64,000 bases of DNA. Origin: Euborellia annulipes (lineage: Eukaryota > Arthropoda > Insecta > Dermaptera > Anisolabididae). A model generated the notes under the pieces. The model did not search any database and was not told the DNA's origin. It saw only the letters and a program-made list of their open reading frames with translations. The stretch lies in the NCBI GenBank assembly GCA_023213315.1, contig JAKCPI010007834.1, forward strand, positions 1-64,000, written 5' to 3'. The translations under genes were made by a program, and so were the position numbers. Shown here in pieces: positions 23,801 through 33,600 of the stretch (position 1 is the stretch's first letter; each line of letters starts with the position of its first letter).

Positions 23801-26800
23801 TAACAAACATAGTTACATACAAGGTACACAAATAAAATAAAAATATATAACAACCTGAAGCGTGTCAACAAAATTCCCCAAAATGTCGAATGGCACAATC
23901 GTACAACTTATTTGTTGCCATTTAATAAGGACCAATAGGCTATGCGAGTCAAGGTTAGATTGACATGAGCTCTCTATGAAACAAATTTATATATTAAAAA
24001 AGGAGATATTATTTTTAGAATAAAATTATCTAAATCCATTTGATTAAATGATTAAAAATACTATATTTTTATACATAGAATTTTATACTGGCCTTAAAAG
24101 ACCTTAATAGAATCAATTTGTTACAAAATGTTTCTATATAGTAGTATTGTGGATTTAAAGTCCTTTTTTGAATTCACGGTATTATTTTTAAAAATATAAA
24201 TTGACTCCAGTGTCAATCTCTTAAATGTGTTTGTCTCAAAACCTAATATTTTGACCGAGTCAAAGTCGAAACTGTGATCTTCTTCTATGGCATGAGCCGC
24301 TAGGGCGACGTGGACCTCATTGTTCTTAATATTAGTTTTGTGTTGCGACATTCTCTTGTTCAGGTATTGTTGCGTCATTCCGATGTAACATAGGTTACAA
24401 TCCTGGCATTCCACTTTATAAACCAGGTTGAAAAAGTCAAGTTGAACAATTGCATCACACACAACGGAATATCACCTAAGTTTTACTGCTTAATAAAAAC
24501 CCACAAGAACAATAGCTTTCGACCAATAGTGACAACAATAGGGTCACCTTTCTATAAAATTTCAAAATACCTTGTTGGTGTATTAAAACTAATCCCTCTT
24601 AATAAAATCAATCTCAAAGATTCTTATGAATTTAAAGAAAAAATTAGTGAAATAATTTTAAAAGAGGGCGAAATGTTAACATCCTATGATGTCACTTCAC
24701 TTTTTACTAAAATTGATCTAAAGAAAGCATATGATATCATTTACAGTAAATGGTCGATGATGGAGGGAAATACGGTTTTAAATAAAGATCAATTTTTTCG
24801 GATATTTCAACTGATTCTTAACAATGCTTACTTTATATTTGGTGAGGTAACATATAAACAAGTAAGGGGAGTTGCAATGGGCAGTAGTCTTGGCCCAGTG
24901 ATTGCAAACATATACATGGACCATCTGTTTGAATATTTCATGCAACATTTACCTTACGAAGTCCCTTTTATGTTTAAATATGTTGATGACATCCTAACAG
25001 CTCTACCAAATGAAAAAATCGCCACAACATTAGATTTATTTAATTCTTTGGATGAAAATATTCAATTTACATATGAAACCGAAAGTAATATGTCTATTGA
25101 TTTTCTGGACACAAAACTCTTCAGACAACGTGAGAAAATACTATCTAAATGGAGTAGAAAAATGGTAAAGTCAGATAGAATTTTGAATTACTATTCAAAC
25201 CACCCTGTAATTCAAAAAAAGAATTTAATATGGAATATGTTTACCAGAGCAGACAGACTATCCGACCCTCAATATAGGAAACAATGTTTCGATGAAGTAA
25301 AACAATTGTTGAGAAAAAATAACTATCCGAGATATTTCATTGAAAAAATTTACAATCAATACAGCCGCAAGTTGTGCAAACATCAAGTTACATCAAATGA
25401 AGGGCGGGGTGCTGATGGCCAGGATAACATTGCTCCTGTCTATCGGAGTTTAACTTATATAGCTGGTTTATCTGAACAACTGAGAAAATTAATATACACC
25501 TCCAACCATAATATAATAATCAGTTATAAACCCTCTAACACAGTGGCCTTTATGTATAATAATAAAACACCTACCCCGCATCTTCAAAATAGCAACCTGG
25601 TTTATAAAGTGGAATGCCAGGATTGTAACCTATGTTACATCGGAATGACGCAACAATACCTGAACAAGAGAATGTCGCAACACAAAACTAATATTAAGAA
25701 CAATGAGGTCCACGTCGCCCTAGCGGCTCATGCCATAGAAGAAGATCACAGTTTCGACTTTGACTCGGTCAAAATATTAGGTTTTGAGACAAACACATTT
25801 AAGAGATTGACACTGGAGTCAATTTATATTTTTAAAAATAATACCGTGAATTCAAAAAAGGACTTTAAATCCACAATACTACTATATAGAAACATTTTGT
25901 AACAAATTGATTCTATTAAGGTCTTTTAAGGCCAGTATAAAATTCTATGTATAAAAATATAGTATTTTTAATCATTTAATCAAATGGATTTAGATAATTT
26001 TATTCTAAAAATAATATCTCCTTTTTTAATATATAAATTTGTTTCATAGAGAGCTCATGTCAATCTAACCTTGACTCGCATAGCCTATTGGTCCTTATTA
26101 AATGGCAACAAATAAGTTGTACGATTGTGCCATTCGACATTTTGGGGAATTTTGTTGACACGCTTCAGGTTGTTATATATTTTTATTTTATTTGTGTACC
26201 TTGTATGTAACTATGTTTGTTAAATTTATCATTAATTTTATTGTAATTAATTGTCAATTTTGTGCGCATGTGATGTAAGAAAACAAAATTTCTTTTTTTG
26301 ACTGTAAACTCACTCGCTCCTTTCTGTTATTGATTGTAGCCCTGATGATGGTCGTATATCTGACCGAAACGTCGGCTTGAAGTGATTATTAAACGAAATA
26401 AACCTAGCTGCAATTGCTCTTTTCTTTCTTCCTTACTACTTTATAATTGTTATTATATATTATGTATCTTTTATAAAAGCATATAGGCCTAAATATAGGC
26501 CAGATATAGACTAATAGTATATGGGCTGAACTACTGTATTTATCACAATTCTGCTATGGACACAGAGCGGTCATCAGCTTAGAGAAGGCACCTCCGTTAT
26601 GTATTACGCCCCTAAGACATTTGATATAAATAGACTAAGCCCACCTACTATATCCTCGCGGCACTGAAGATGATGTGTGTTCTACGCATCGAAATATCTG
26701 CCAAATAAAAGGACGTCAGGTGGAGCTATAAATTTGCTGATTATTACTCTCCAACCCCTTTTGATATATATTTAATTTTAAAATATTACTTCATTTTTTT

Positions 26801-28158
26801 TTTTTTTTAAATTTAATCTCCATCCTTCTAAAGTAAATTTTTTTTCTACAGAAAATTCTAAACGCAATTTCGCCCTATATACCTGCTGGATGTTCTTTAA
26901 AACAATTGGTTCATTACTCTCAACTAATCAACTGTGAGTAGATCTATCTATTGAAATTTAAGATAATAAAACTGAGGAAAAAATATTTAAAAAATTTCAC
27001 CTACATATAGTACAGTGAGGGATAATATTAAGTTCCCCCCCCCCATGCGTGGGTGATTATTTCGTTGTTTTTAAAGAAATATTATATATTTTTTAATGGA
27101 AACTTTCATGGTTCAAACCTAGAAAATTTCCAATAAAGATTTTCATTATCTTTTATAAAAACCATGAAATAATCACAAGTAGAAAACGCAAGGGCGGGAC
27201 TTAATATTGTCCCTCATTGTACATTTAAGACATCTTTAGAGAAAGAACTCCTTCCCTCCCTGAATACCAAAATGATAGAATCCTATAAAGATATAGATAA
27301 GTATAGGCTATAATAATTATTTCCTGCATAATTTATTTACTTTGAAGCCTATAATATAGGTCCAAATTCAAATATTTTTTTTGCGGGTAGGGGGTCCACC
27401 TCCTCGGACCTCAGAAAAATCTGCCAAACTATCAGTGATATAAGGAAAACTTGAATAATGCAAAATTTTGTCTTATGCAAGATTATAAGGTAATATTCAT
27501 CATTCTATTTCTAACTAAATTTTTTTTTAGCCGGGAAATTTCGTCAATTTGATTTTGGCCGAGCAAAAAATTTGCTAAAATACAACTCGGAAATTCCACC
27601 TAGCTATAATATCAGCAGATCACAAGCACCAATTGCAGTTTTTTATTCAACAATAGATACTATCGTTGATTATAAAGTAAGTACAGTGATTACCGAATTT
27701 TTGTAGAGGGTTTAATTATTTAAATAATTAAGCCTAAATAAAACTCTGATCTTAAAGAAGTTAAGTATGCTGGGACAAATCGTAAAGGTATGGCGTAGGC
27801 AATCCGAAATATTTGCCAAATAAATTATTTTAATGAGGGAACTTGTCGAAACTGTAGCTGCCTCAGTCGCAGCCCAATAAAACCTTACAAAAAAACACTT
27901 CCATGTACTTTAAATCAATCGAATTGTTGTACTAATTGCTCTAAAATGTAAATTTATTTGCATACTCGTCTAATTGTTAAAATAACTTTCTAGGATGTGG
28001 AACATCTCCTTTCTCAATTGCCTAATGTATTAATGAAACAACGACTGACAACACTAAGTCATGTGGACTATAATTTTGGCTTCCATGCGAAAGAAATTAT
28101 TTATAATCGAGTCATCGAGTTAATGAAGACAAAAAAGAGAATCTCTGAATTTTCATGA
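14819..28158 (+). CDS. acid lipase (lysosomal/gastric lipase family), eight exons, 389 aa
   Basis: Secreted or lysosomal alpha/beta-hydrolase of the acid lipase family, expected to cleave triglycerides or cholesteryl esters. Exons: 14819-14899, 18136-18313, 22096-22210, 22365-22611, 23092-23247, 26852-26933, 27531-27676, 27994-28158. All introns are GT-AG and every phase agrees, giving 1170 nt with the stop. The first exon encodes a hydrophobic signal peptide ([17 protein letters not shown]). The body shows the family landmarks: [15 protein letters not shown] near residue 35, [13 protein letters not shown] with His68 in the oxyanion region, [13 protein letters not shown], the nucleophile elbow GFSQG (Ser156), Asp329 in STIDTIVDY and His358 in [10 protein letters not shown]. 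The Asp-His spacing of 29 matches human LIPA as I recall it. The gene looks intact. Intron 5 holds a Penelope-like element and other introns hold MITEs. Exact substrate and location are inferred. Confidence 0.93.
15124..15360. mobile_element. hAT-type MITE, older copy
   Basis: Ends CAGTGACGTCATTTGG / AAATGACGCCACTG. The flanking octamers TTTTTATA / TATGTATA match imperfectly. Confidence 0.6.
15537..15827. mobile_element. hAT-type MITE with a second element inside
   Basis: Ends CAAGGGCGGATAC / GGATCCGCCCTTG, exact duplication GCATGTCC. The interior includes a piece of the CAGGGGCGTATATAG family (see 53161-53428), so it is a chimera or a nested insertion. Confidence 0.87.
15991..17056. mobile_element. 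foldback element, ~300-bp arms
   Basis: AAGCCGATCGCACAACTTTG at the left is mirrored by CAAAGTTGTGCGCTCGGCTT at the right, and the inner arms stay complementary to about 16320/16555. A (GT)n run lies at 16679-16737. It is in lipase intron 1. Confidence 0.78.
17161..17289 (-). mobile_element. tRNA-derived SINE (Thr-like head)
   Basis: Read on -, GGGCTTGGTGTAGTTGGTAG (box A region) and GGGTTCGGATCCC (box B) flank a loop with CTTGTAT, like tRNA-Thr(TGT). The body AAATAAGAATGCCTAGA is repeated at 20850-20875. Folding is imperfect and the body follows directly, so it is a SINE rather than a tRNA gene. Confidence 0.7.
17300..18135. other. lipase intron 1, right part
   Basis: Nothing recognised except an acceptor tract before 18136. 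Unique-looking AT-rich sequence. Confidence 0.4.
18136..18313 (+). CDS. lipase exon 2
   Basis: Acceptor TGATCTAG and donor GTAAGT. The exon encodes the conserved N-terminal block: [19 protein letters not shown], a strand ending in RIPR, and the oxyanion block [14 protein letters not shown]. It ends in phase 1. Confidence 0.92.
18741..19010. mobile_element. probable hAT-type MITE (CAGTGGTTTCCAAAC)
   Basis: Ends CAGTGGTTTCCAAAC and TTCGGAAAACATTG; duplication not clear. Same family as 21014-21334. Confidence 0.6.
19275..19528 (+). repeat. TTACTTTCTCTTACC family copy
   Basis: Includes TTGGATTCAGGGGACCTCAA and ends GGTAAGAGAAAGTAAAA. In lipase intron 2. Confidence 0.75.
21014..21334. mobile_element. 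probable hAT-type MITE (CAGTGGTTTCCAAAC)
   Basis: Left CAGTGGTTTCCAAACTTT, right AGTTTGGAAAACGCTG. The inner blocks CTAGCAATCATTTGGAAAAT and GCGCCTCCC are shared with 18741-19010. No clear duplication. Confidence 0.62.
21468..21590 (-). mobile_element. SINE body fragment
   Basis: See 12400-12530. Starts at a partial box B (GATTTCGCATCCCGTCTC on +). Confidence 0.5.
21751..21920. repeat. compact near-perfect hairpin
   Basis: About 80-bp arms start AATGGGTCGTTTTGATAACT and close around TTCAGCTATTTTAATGCTGAA. It lies in lipase intron 2, sense strand. It could be a snap-back MITE or a precursor of small RNAs. Confidence 0.75.
22096..22210 (+). CDS. lipase exon 3
   Basis: Flanked by TTGCAG and GTAAGT. 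It encodes [18 protein letters not shown] and then [16 protein letters not shown], the segment before the Ser elbow that is highly conserved in acid lipases. Confidence 0.93.
22365..22611 (+). CDS. lipase exon 4 (catalytic serine)
   Basis: Acceptor CCACAG and donor GTGAGA. It begins [17 protein letters not shown] and contains the nucleophile elbow [18 protein letters not shown] with Ser156. The elbow has Phe where vertebrate members commonly have His (GHSQG). The start of the cap region follows. Confidence 0.95.
22666..23027. mobile_element. hAT-type MITE in lipase intron 4
   Basis: Ends CAGTAGCGTAACGT / ACGTTACGCCACTG, exact duplication ACCAAACT. Confidence 0.88.
23092..23247 (+). CDS. lipase exon 5 (cap region)
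   Basis: A pyrimidine-rich acceptor (TTTCTAG) opens a 52-codon, phase-0 exon ending at the donor GTAAGG. This is the weakly conserved cap (lid) part of the lipase and was placed by phase and position. Confidence 0.88.
23586..24431 (-). repeat. inverted copy of the Penelope-like 3' end
   Basis: Reverse complement of 25593-26441, including the C-terminal GIY-YIG codons (read on - at 24121-24430) and the terminal hammerhead. Transcription through the lipase intron could fold these ~830-bp arms into a long duplex. Confidence 0.92.
23650..23681 (-). ncRNA. small hammerhead core, inverted partner
   Basis: Identical core to 26342-26373 on the opposite strand, at the outer end of the left arm. Confidence 0.78.
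24442..25902 (+). CDS. Penelope-like reverse transcriptase with GIY-YIG endonuclease (N-terminally truncated)
   Basis: The frame starts inside the RT domain: [20 protein letters not shown] and [12 protein letters not shown] match the N-terminal RT motifs of Penelope-like elements. [18 protein letters not shown] and FKYVDDIL (catalytic Y180-VDD) follow. Residues about 387-480 form a GIY-YIG domain ([18 protein letters not shown], then a Cys-rich start and [11 protein letters not shown]). The normal N-terminal part is missing, and the frame begins at the junction with the inverted copy with no ATG, so this copy is probably not mobile. The last 486 codons have no breaks. Confidence 0.93.
   Translation: MNNCITHNGISPKFYCLIKTHKNNSFRPIVTTIGSPFYKISKYLVGVLKLIPLNKINLKDSYEFKEKISEIILKEGEMLTSYDVTSLFTKIDLKKAYDIIYSKWSMMEGNTVLNKDQFFRIFQLILNNAYFIFGEVTYKQVRGVAMGSSLGPVIANIYMDHLFEYFMQHLPYEVPFMFKYVDDILTALPNEKIATTLDLFNSLDENIQFTYETESNMSIDFLDTKLFRQREKILSKWSRKMVKSDRILNYYSNHPVIQKKNLIWNMFTRADRLSDPQYRKQCFDEVKQLLRKNNYPRYFIEKIYNQYSRKLCKHQVTSNEGRGADGQDNIAPVYRSLTYIAGLSEQLRKLIYTSNHNIIISYKPSNTVAFMYNNKTPTPHLQNSNLVYKVECQDCNLCYIGMTQQYLNKRMSQHKTNIKNNEVHVALAAHAIEEDHSFDFDSVKILGFETNTFKRLTLESIYIFKNNTVNSKKDFKSTILLYRNIL
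26342..26373 (+). ncRNA. small hammerhead ribozyme core (Penelope type)
   Basis: CTGATGA, stem II TGGTC/GACC, GAAA, two-pair stem III (AC/GT), cleavage triplet GTC. Stem I is AGCC before the core and GGCT after it. This is the dimer-type hammerhead known from Penelope-like elements. Confidence 0.8.
26663..26698 (+). ncRNA. small hammerhead core
   Basis: CTGAAGA, stem II GATGTGT/ACGCATC (with one wobble-like position), GAAATATC. Stem I GGCA/TGCC. A tail AAATAAAAGGACGTC follows, as in the related element at 8226. Confidence 0.6.
26852..26933 (+). CDS. lipase exon 6
   Basis: Acceptor TTCTACAG, donor GTGAGT, phase 1 at the end. It encodes [20 protein letters not shown], matching the family block that reads roughly 'PAGTSVQNMLHWSQ' in other members. 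It lies just downstream of the Penelope-like insertion. Confidence 0.92.
27013..27220. mobile_element. mariner-type MITE
   Basis: Ends CAGTGAGGGATAATATTAAG and its complement with one change, flanked by TA. 208 bp, in lipase intron 6. Confidence 0.75.
27531..27676 (+). CDS. lipase exon 7 (catalytic aspartate)
   Basis: Acceptor TTTTTTAG and donor GTAAGT. It encodes [19 protein letters not shown], then [19 protein letters not shown], then IDTIVDYK with the catalytic Asp329. Confidence 0.95.
27994..28158 (+). CDS. lipase exon 8 (catalytic histidine, stop)
   Basis: The terminal exon encodes [18 protein letters not shown], then [17 protein letters not shown] with His358, a final helix, and ends at TGA (28156-28158). 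I see no AATAAA in the next 200 bases. Confidence 0.93.
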   Translation, partial: DVEHLLSQLPNVLMKQRLTTLSHVDYNFGFHAKEIIYNRVIELMKTKKRISEFS

Positions 28159-28384
28159 AAACAACAACAAAAAATTTAAATATCCTTTAATTTTTTCCCA
28201 TATTTCAAAAATGTTAAGAGCGGCTCTGCATCTATGACATATGGACCAATGTTATGCATGAAGGAACTAAGCGCCATTACTATCGAAATTGAGATAAGAT
28301 CGCCATATTGTAGGGAAAAAGAAGAATTTTTTGCAACATTATTACTCTGTTCACTTTTTTTTTTTGTATAAAACAAGAAAAAAA

Positions 28385-28490
28385 GTTATTGTCATTGGAT
28401 GGTCGCAAATCTGACCGAAACGTCCGCTTGAAGTGACTAATAAACGAAATAAACGTAGCTGCAATCGCTTTTTTCTTTACTCCTTACTAG
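28385..28490 (+). mobile_element. Penelope-like 3' end fragment
   Basis: Shares GACCGAAACGTC, CTTGAAGTGA, TAAACGAAATAAACGTAGCT and the CTCCTTACTA end with the element at 23554-26441. The CTGATGA box is lost (TCATTGGA), so the ribozyme core is dead. Confidence 0.75.
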
Positions 28491-28507
28491 TTAGCAATCC
28501 ACCTCCC

Positions 28508-29724
28508 GAGGCGTACCGAGGCAGTTGGGGGCCTGGGGCGGCACTAGGGGGCCTTTATTCATTTTGTACCAGAGGTGTAAGCTTAAGGGGCCCTTACACG
28601 GTCAGTCAGATTGTCAGTCTGGCCGAATCAGTCTGACTCTCAGTATTTTCTTCAGTCAAGGTTAACCATACACGTATCAGTCAGACTGCCAATCAGAATC
28701 AAGTTTTTTTAAATTCATTCGACTGTCTGAATCCACTAATTTTTCTTTTTAACTATACTAATTTAGTTCCCTGCCAATAAGTAACAATAAAAAAAATAAA
28801 TAAATTGAGTATTTCCTTAATTTTGTCATTAGCATACAAAAAAAAAAAAAAAAAATTGTCTATATAAATAAAAAAATTTGGATGAAAAATTGGTTTGCAA
28901 GCAAATTTAATTATAGAAATTTCAGCTCCTAATGCTGTAGTTGGTATATATATTCTAAAATATAATCGTGCTTTTGTGAACTCACAAATCGAAAATTGAA
29001 AAAATTCAGATTTTTTTTACTTCGTTTTATTTAATCTAAAAAACTTTATTAAATAGTAATTATTCGTAGGTTTTAAAGACCAATCCTGTTAATTTTTTTT
29101 TTTTTATTGAACTTGAGAATTAATAAAATAATATTTATTTGAGTGGCGTCTCCCATACACTCTCAATTCAGACTGAGCTGGTCAATACCCCCTCCACTTT
29201 TTTCTTTGGTCCTGTTCCATGTTCCTTGACTGAAGCTCGGATTTCAAAATATCTAGAAATTCGTCAGTCACGGCCTTCAGTCCTTCAGTCTTGCCCATAC
29301 ACGTTCAATCGCCAATTTGCTCAAATACTGACAGTCTGATTGATCGTGTAAGGGCCCCTTTATATTGAATTTTTTTTTGGGGGGGGGTGCTCATCTTTAA
29401 ATATCCCTCTCCTCCATACACAAAAATATTTTTAAAATACCGTATATCCCTGAACTCCAAGGGGTCAAAGCCTCTCAAAGAGAAATTTTTATCTAAATTT
29501 TTCCGTTTTCATTTGAGCCCTGAGGGCCCCGGGGCCTCTCAAAGAGAAATTTTGGTTAAATTTTGTTTTTTTTTTAAACTAAATTTTTCCGTTTTCTTTT
29601 GAGCCCGGGGCCTTTCAAAGAGAAATTTTCATTAAATTTTGTTTTTTATAAATATTTGGGGGCCTATGCTGGCTCGGGGCCTGGGGCGGACCGCCCCCTC
29701 TGCCCCCCACTCGGTACGCCACTG
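28508..29724. mobile_element. degraded CGTACCGAG-family MITE split by another element
   Basis: GAGGCGTACCGAGGCAG at the left and CTCGGTACGCCACTG at the right, with the same interior as 42977-43337 and 59300-59618. It is interrupted by 28587-29358. Confidence 0.6.
28587..29358. mobile_element. TIR element GGGGCCCTTACACG
   Basis: Ends GGGGCCCTTACACG and its complement. The subterminal region has repeated TCAGTCAGACTG-like motifs in both orientations. Ends of this kind suggest a Harbinger-type MITE; the target duplication is unclear. Confidence 0.55.
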
Positions 29725-30512
29725 TCCCCTTCACTTTAATAATGATGAATTTATATACTGTATTTTATTTACGAAGTCTTTATATTATATTGTTGTATTA
29801 TAATTTATGTTAATTTTAATAAAATTGTAAAAAATTTTCCAAAAGTAAATTTAATTAACCCTAATTTTATTTAGTTTTCATTCTCACATGTTCTGGATAC
29901 TGTATATAATAGGAAGCATCGCTATGCCGAGAAAAGTTTTTAAAATATTTTATCCGGAAGAATAGTGGCGAAAGAAGTCAAAACATCGATATATTTAAAG
30001 CAAAATTTTTCTTTTGAAAATTATCGCTTAAACCGGAAAGTGAAATAAAAGCGTCATATTTGAGAAATATTTTAGTAGCCATTTTTTCAATATATATTAA
30101 TCATTATAATTAGAAATTCATATTCATTCGCTCTATTTATTTCAAAAATATGATAAATAACCGTGAGATATTATGATTAATTAAAAGCATTAATGCAAAA
30201 CATTTTAGCCAGGTTGAATGATTTCAAAGTTTCTTTTATTCAACCTAACAAAGACTCAATTCTGAATTAATGGTTAAATGATTTATATTTTGAATGAATT
30301 TAGATTTAGAGTAGCCTATGAATTAAAATTACAATTCAATCGTAATGTGACTGTAAATGATAAATAGTTATATTTTTTACATGACTTGTCTAAGCTAAGA
30401 ATTTAAATTTCCTTTTTCACACGCTTTCATTTAAGTAGAGCTCAGATGTTAATTCAAAAATCATATTTTATAAAATATTAATAATTAATAAGTCTGTTAT
30501 TAATAGATATTA

Positions 30513-30651
30513 ATGAAAACAACGGCGCCTATATTTTTTATTTTTTTTCTAATTGTGAAGAGTTTTGGTCAAGATTCAAATTTAGAAATTAATATCATTC
30601 AATATGTGTATAAAATTTTATATTTAGATTGTATTCTTATTGAAATTCCAG
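30513..30651 (+). CDS. IR gene exon 1 (signal peptide)
   Basis: It starts at ATG with MKTTAPIFFIFFLIVKSFGQ and ends in phase 1 at GTAAAT. The hydrophobic leader is clear. Linkage to the IR rests on phase and position. Confidence 0.78.
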
Positions 30652-33600
30652 GTAAATATATATTTTATATCCTCATGACTCCTTTAAGAAAATGCGGACA
30701 AACTTGAAAGTTATATGTTAATATAATTAACATTTTATTATGACGAAATTGAGGGCAAATTCACATTGTCCTGAAGAAGGAGTTGTAAGCACTCCGAAAC
30801 GTCGACATATAACGGAAGACAATCCAAATAAATTGGCCTAAAAATCATCTCTAAATTGTTTAATTATTAACATCCTTCTCAATTAAAATTATTAACCAGG
30901 CTGTTCCTCACCCTCATCTATATATTTTAAGTAAATTATATAATTATGTTAAAATTTTTGATTGAATTTGATATTCTGTTAATAATAAATAGACTATTTT
31001 GCGGGAATTCAAGGCTACACAGGCGGTCCCAAGCCCCCCCCCCCTCTCACCCCTCAGGCAGAAAAATATTGGTAAGACCTATTATAATTGTAATAATATA
31101 AGTTTTTTATTTATGCTAATTTGAATCTGAATTTAAAATATAATATAATAATACCCTATTATCCCCCCTTCCTTGCCAAATTGGCCTTTCGGTGATATTT
31201 TTAGGCTTATAAAGAGAATGGCGAAAGAAAAAACCCGAAAAAATTTCCTTCAAAACTAAAAAATTACAAAAATAAAGTTGTTAATAGCCTCATTTTGTGC
31301 ATATATTTCGTTGTTATTATGATTAGCATCATTATCAGTGAAAAAGAAAAATGGATGTTTAAGATGAAAATAAACGTGTAAGAAAATATTGAAAAAAAAA
31401 AATAATTTAAAAAATTCGAAATATAGGCCTAAGCATAAAATGATGTAGGCTAATAAAGAAAATAGCCTATTTGCTTGCATTGACTAGCTAATTATTTGAT
31501 CGATATTTTCAGATTTTCAAACTATACCATCTATAGTTGCTTTATCAAGAAAATTATCGTTTATCAACCTAAGAGCAAGTATTGTATATCTTGACAGCAT
31601 TCAATCAATAATTAGAGAAAAAAGATGCTTTCGACCTCTTCTTGTTCATTTGAAGCCGGAAACGAGTTTCGGAAAGGTAAAAAAAAATCTGGTGTGTATT
31701 GTATGTATCTGGTGTGAATTGCCGATCCCCATTAGGAGCGAAGAATGAATTTTCGGAAATACTGATTTGTTTTCTCTTGTATTATAAAGGCTACTAACAG
31801 TGATCTCAGGATAAATAAAGTGTCAACAGTAGCGTATCCAGGTGGGGGCGAAGGGGGACACTCCCCCCGCCGCCCCAGGCGCATCAAGCTTTTGCGCCCC
31901 CCGCGCATCCGGCTTTCCGGCATTTTCCCAAAATCTCAGGCTTTTTTTTGGCGAAAGCCACACCCTTCGATAAGATGAAGTTCTGCACCGTGCTGATCAT
32001 ACCAGATTTTTTGTGTCGAGATATACCGTTATTTAGTTTTCCATAGCACCTTAGTTTCAAACTTGACCACTTGCATTTCATAAGTAAAAAGTAAAAAAGT
32101 CAATTAATTCAAAATTTCCATAGGCTCTGTGTATTTAAATGTTGACTGCTTGAAACTCTGGTTATTTTTCAAAATTTTAATCTCACATTTGAATATTTTA
32201 TACACAATAGAGAATCCTAAATAAATACAAAATTTCATAGGTATTGGAAAAGGTTTTGTAAAATGTGTAAAAAGTTTCAAAGGGGACCCCCTTTTGAATC
32301 GAAATTAACATACAAGTCCCCATAGGGATTAAACATTGGCTCTATGGAAGAAAGAATTTCCTATGAAGTACAAGAGAGTGTGCTTCAAAAAATTTCAAGG
32401 GCAAAATGAGAATATACATTTTAAAGAGCATCTAAAAAATGATTGATTTTTGAATTTTAATCAAAATCGTTGCAACGAATTTTGAGAAAATCGAAAAAAA
32501 AATGGAAAAGTACATCAGTAAAGTACTAGTACTTTTTGGCCGATTTTGTTCAAAAGCTTATTTTGAGTGTCCGGGAGGGTACCTAACTTAAATATAAAAT
32601 TTCAATCCAGTAGCACAATTCCTTCATGCTAAAAATTGTTACACACACACACACAAACACACAGACAGACCAATTTGAGGGACCCACTTTTTTGGACTCA
32701 AGGGACGTCAAAACAAGTGTTTCCATCAAAATCTCTACATCGAATGTTTTACATGATTCCAATAATATTTATAAACCAAAAATTAGTTGAAAGTTTACGT
32801 CTTTTAAGAGCCGGTTCTTCTTAGTAAGTAGAGTAAACTTCCAAAACATTTTTGATCAATTGGCTCTTACAACTTCCTAATTTTTACTTTCTCTTACCCT
32901 ATATATGAAATATATAGAGAGAGAAAGTATTGCGATCATGTCAAAAATTCGATGTCGAGATTTTGATGGATATACATGTTTTGAGGTCCCCTGAGTCCAA
33001 AAAAGTGGGTCCCGCAAATTGGTCTGTGTGTGTGTATGTGTGTATGTGTGTATGTATGTGTGTCTGTATGTGTGGAACCATTTTTTTAGCATGAAGGAAT
33101 TGAGCTACCGGATTGAAATTTTATATTTAACTTAGGTACCTTTGAAGAATCTCAAAATAAGCTTTTGAACAAAATCGGCCAAAAAGTACTAGTACTTTAC
33201 TGATGTACTTTTTCAGTTTTTTTCGATTTTCTCAAAATTCCCTCCAAGGATTTTTTTTAAAATTCATAAATGAACTATTTTTTAGATGCTCTTTAAAATG
33301 TATATTCTCATTTTGCCGTTGAAATCTTCTGAAGACCACTTTACTCTTGTTCTTCATAGGAAAGATAGAAATGGTTGCCATGGTAACGGAATTTAAATCT
33401 TTTTCTTTTTATTAGATTAAAAATCAATTATTATTTAAATTCCCATTTTTTTTTTAAATTTATTTGTGTCTTTAATTGTTTCAAAGAAAACATATATGTC
33501 TCTCTCTCACTTGCAAACATTATCGCCTGTCTCTACTCTTTTTAAATTCCCTTTCCACCTTATCTTCGCATAGGCCTAATGTTAATTTCCTATAGGGATT

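Larger units (their letters stand above)
23554..26441 (+). mobile_element. Penelope-like retroelement with inverted 3' end copy
   Basis: The unit carries a 5'-truncated reverse transcriptase frame with a C-terminal GIY-YIG domain. Its 3' end (25593-26441) is repeated in reverse complement at the left (about 23586-24431), so the insertion is a head-to-head structure, common in this class. The sequence ACTTTATAATT flanks both sides (23543-23553 and 26443-26453), which fits a target duplication. Both arms carry a hammerhead-like core near the outer end. It lies in intron 5 of the lipase gene, sense orientation. The arms seem nearly identical, indicating a young insertion. Confidence 0.88.
28159..30512. 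other. intergenic, lipase to IR gene
   Basis: Apart from the Penelope fragment and the two nested MITEs, this AT-rich stretch (notably 29725-30512) shows no exon-like or RNA features to me. It should contain the lipase 3' end and the IR promoter; neither can be placed. Confidence 0.5.

Noticed and set aside
24121..24462. Open frame on - with a GIY-YIG domain
   Set aside because: It is the inverted copy of the 3' end of the Penelope-like frame, not an independent gene.
31827..31930. CAGTAGCGTATCCAGG end of a hAT-type MITE
   Set aside because: No matching right end or 8-bp duplication found, so only a fragment; boundaries cannot be given.
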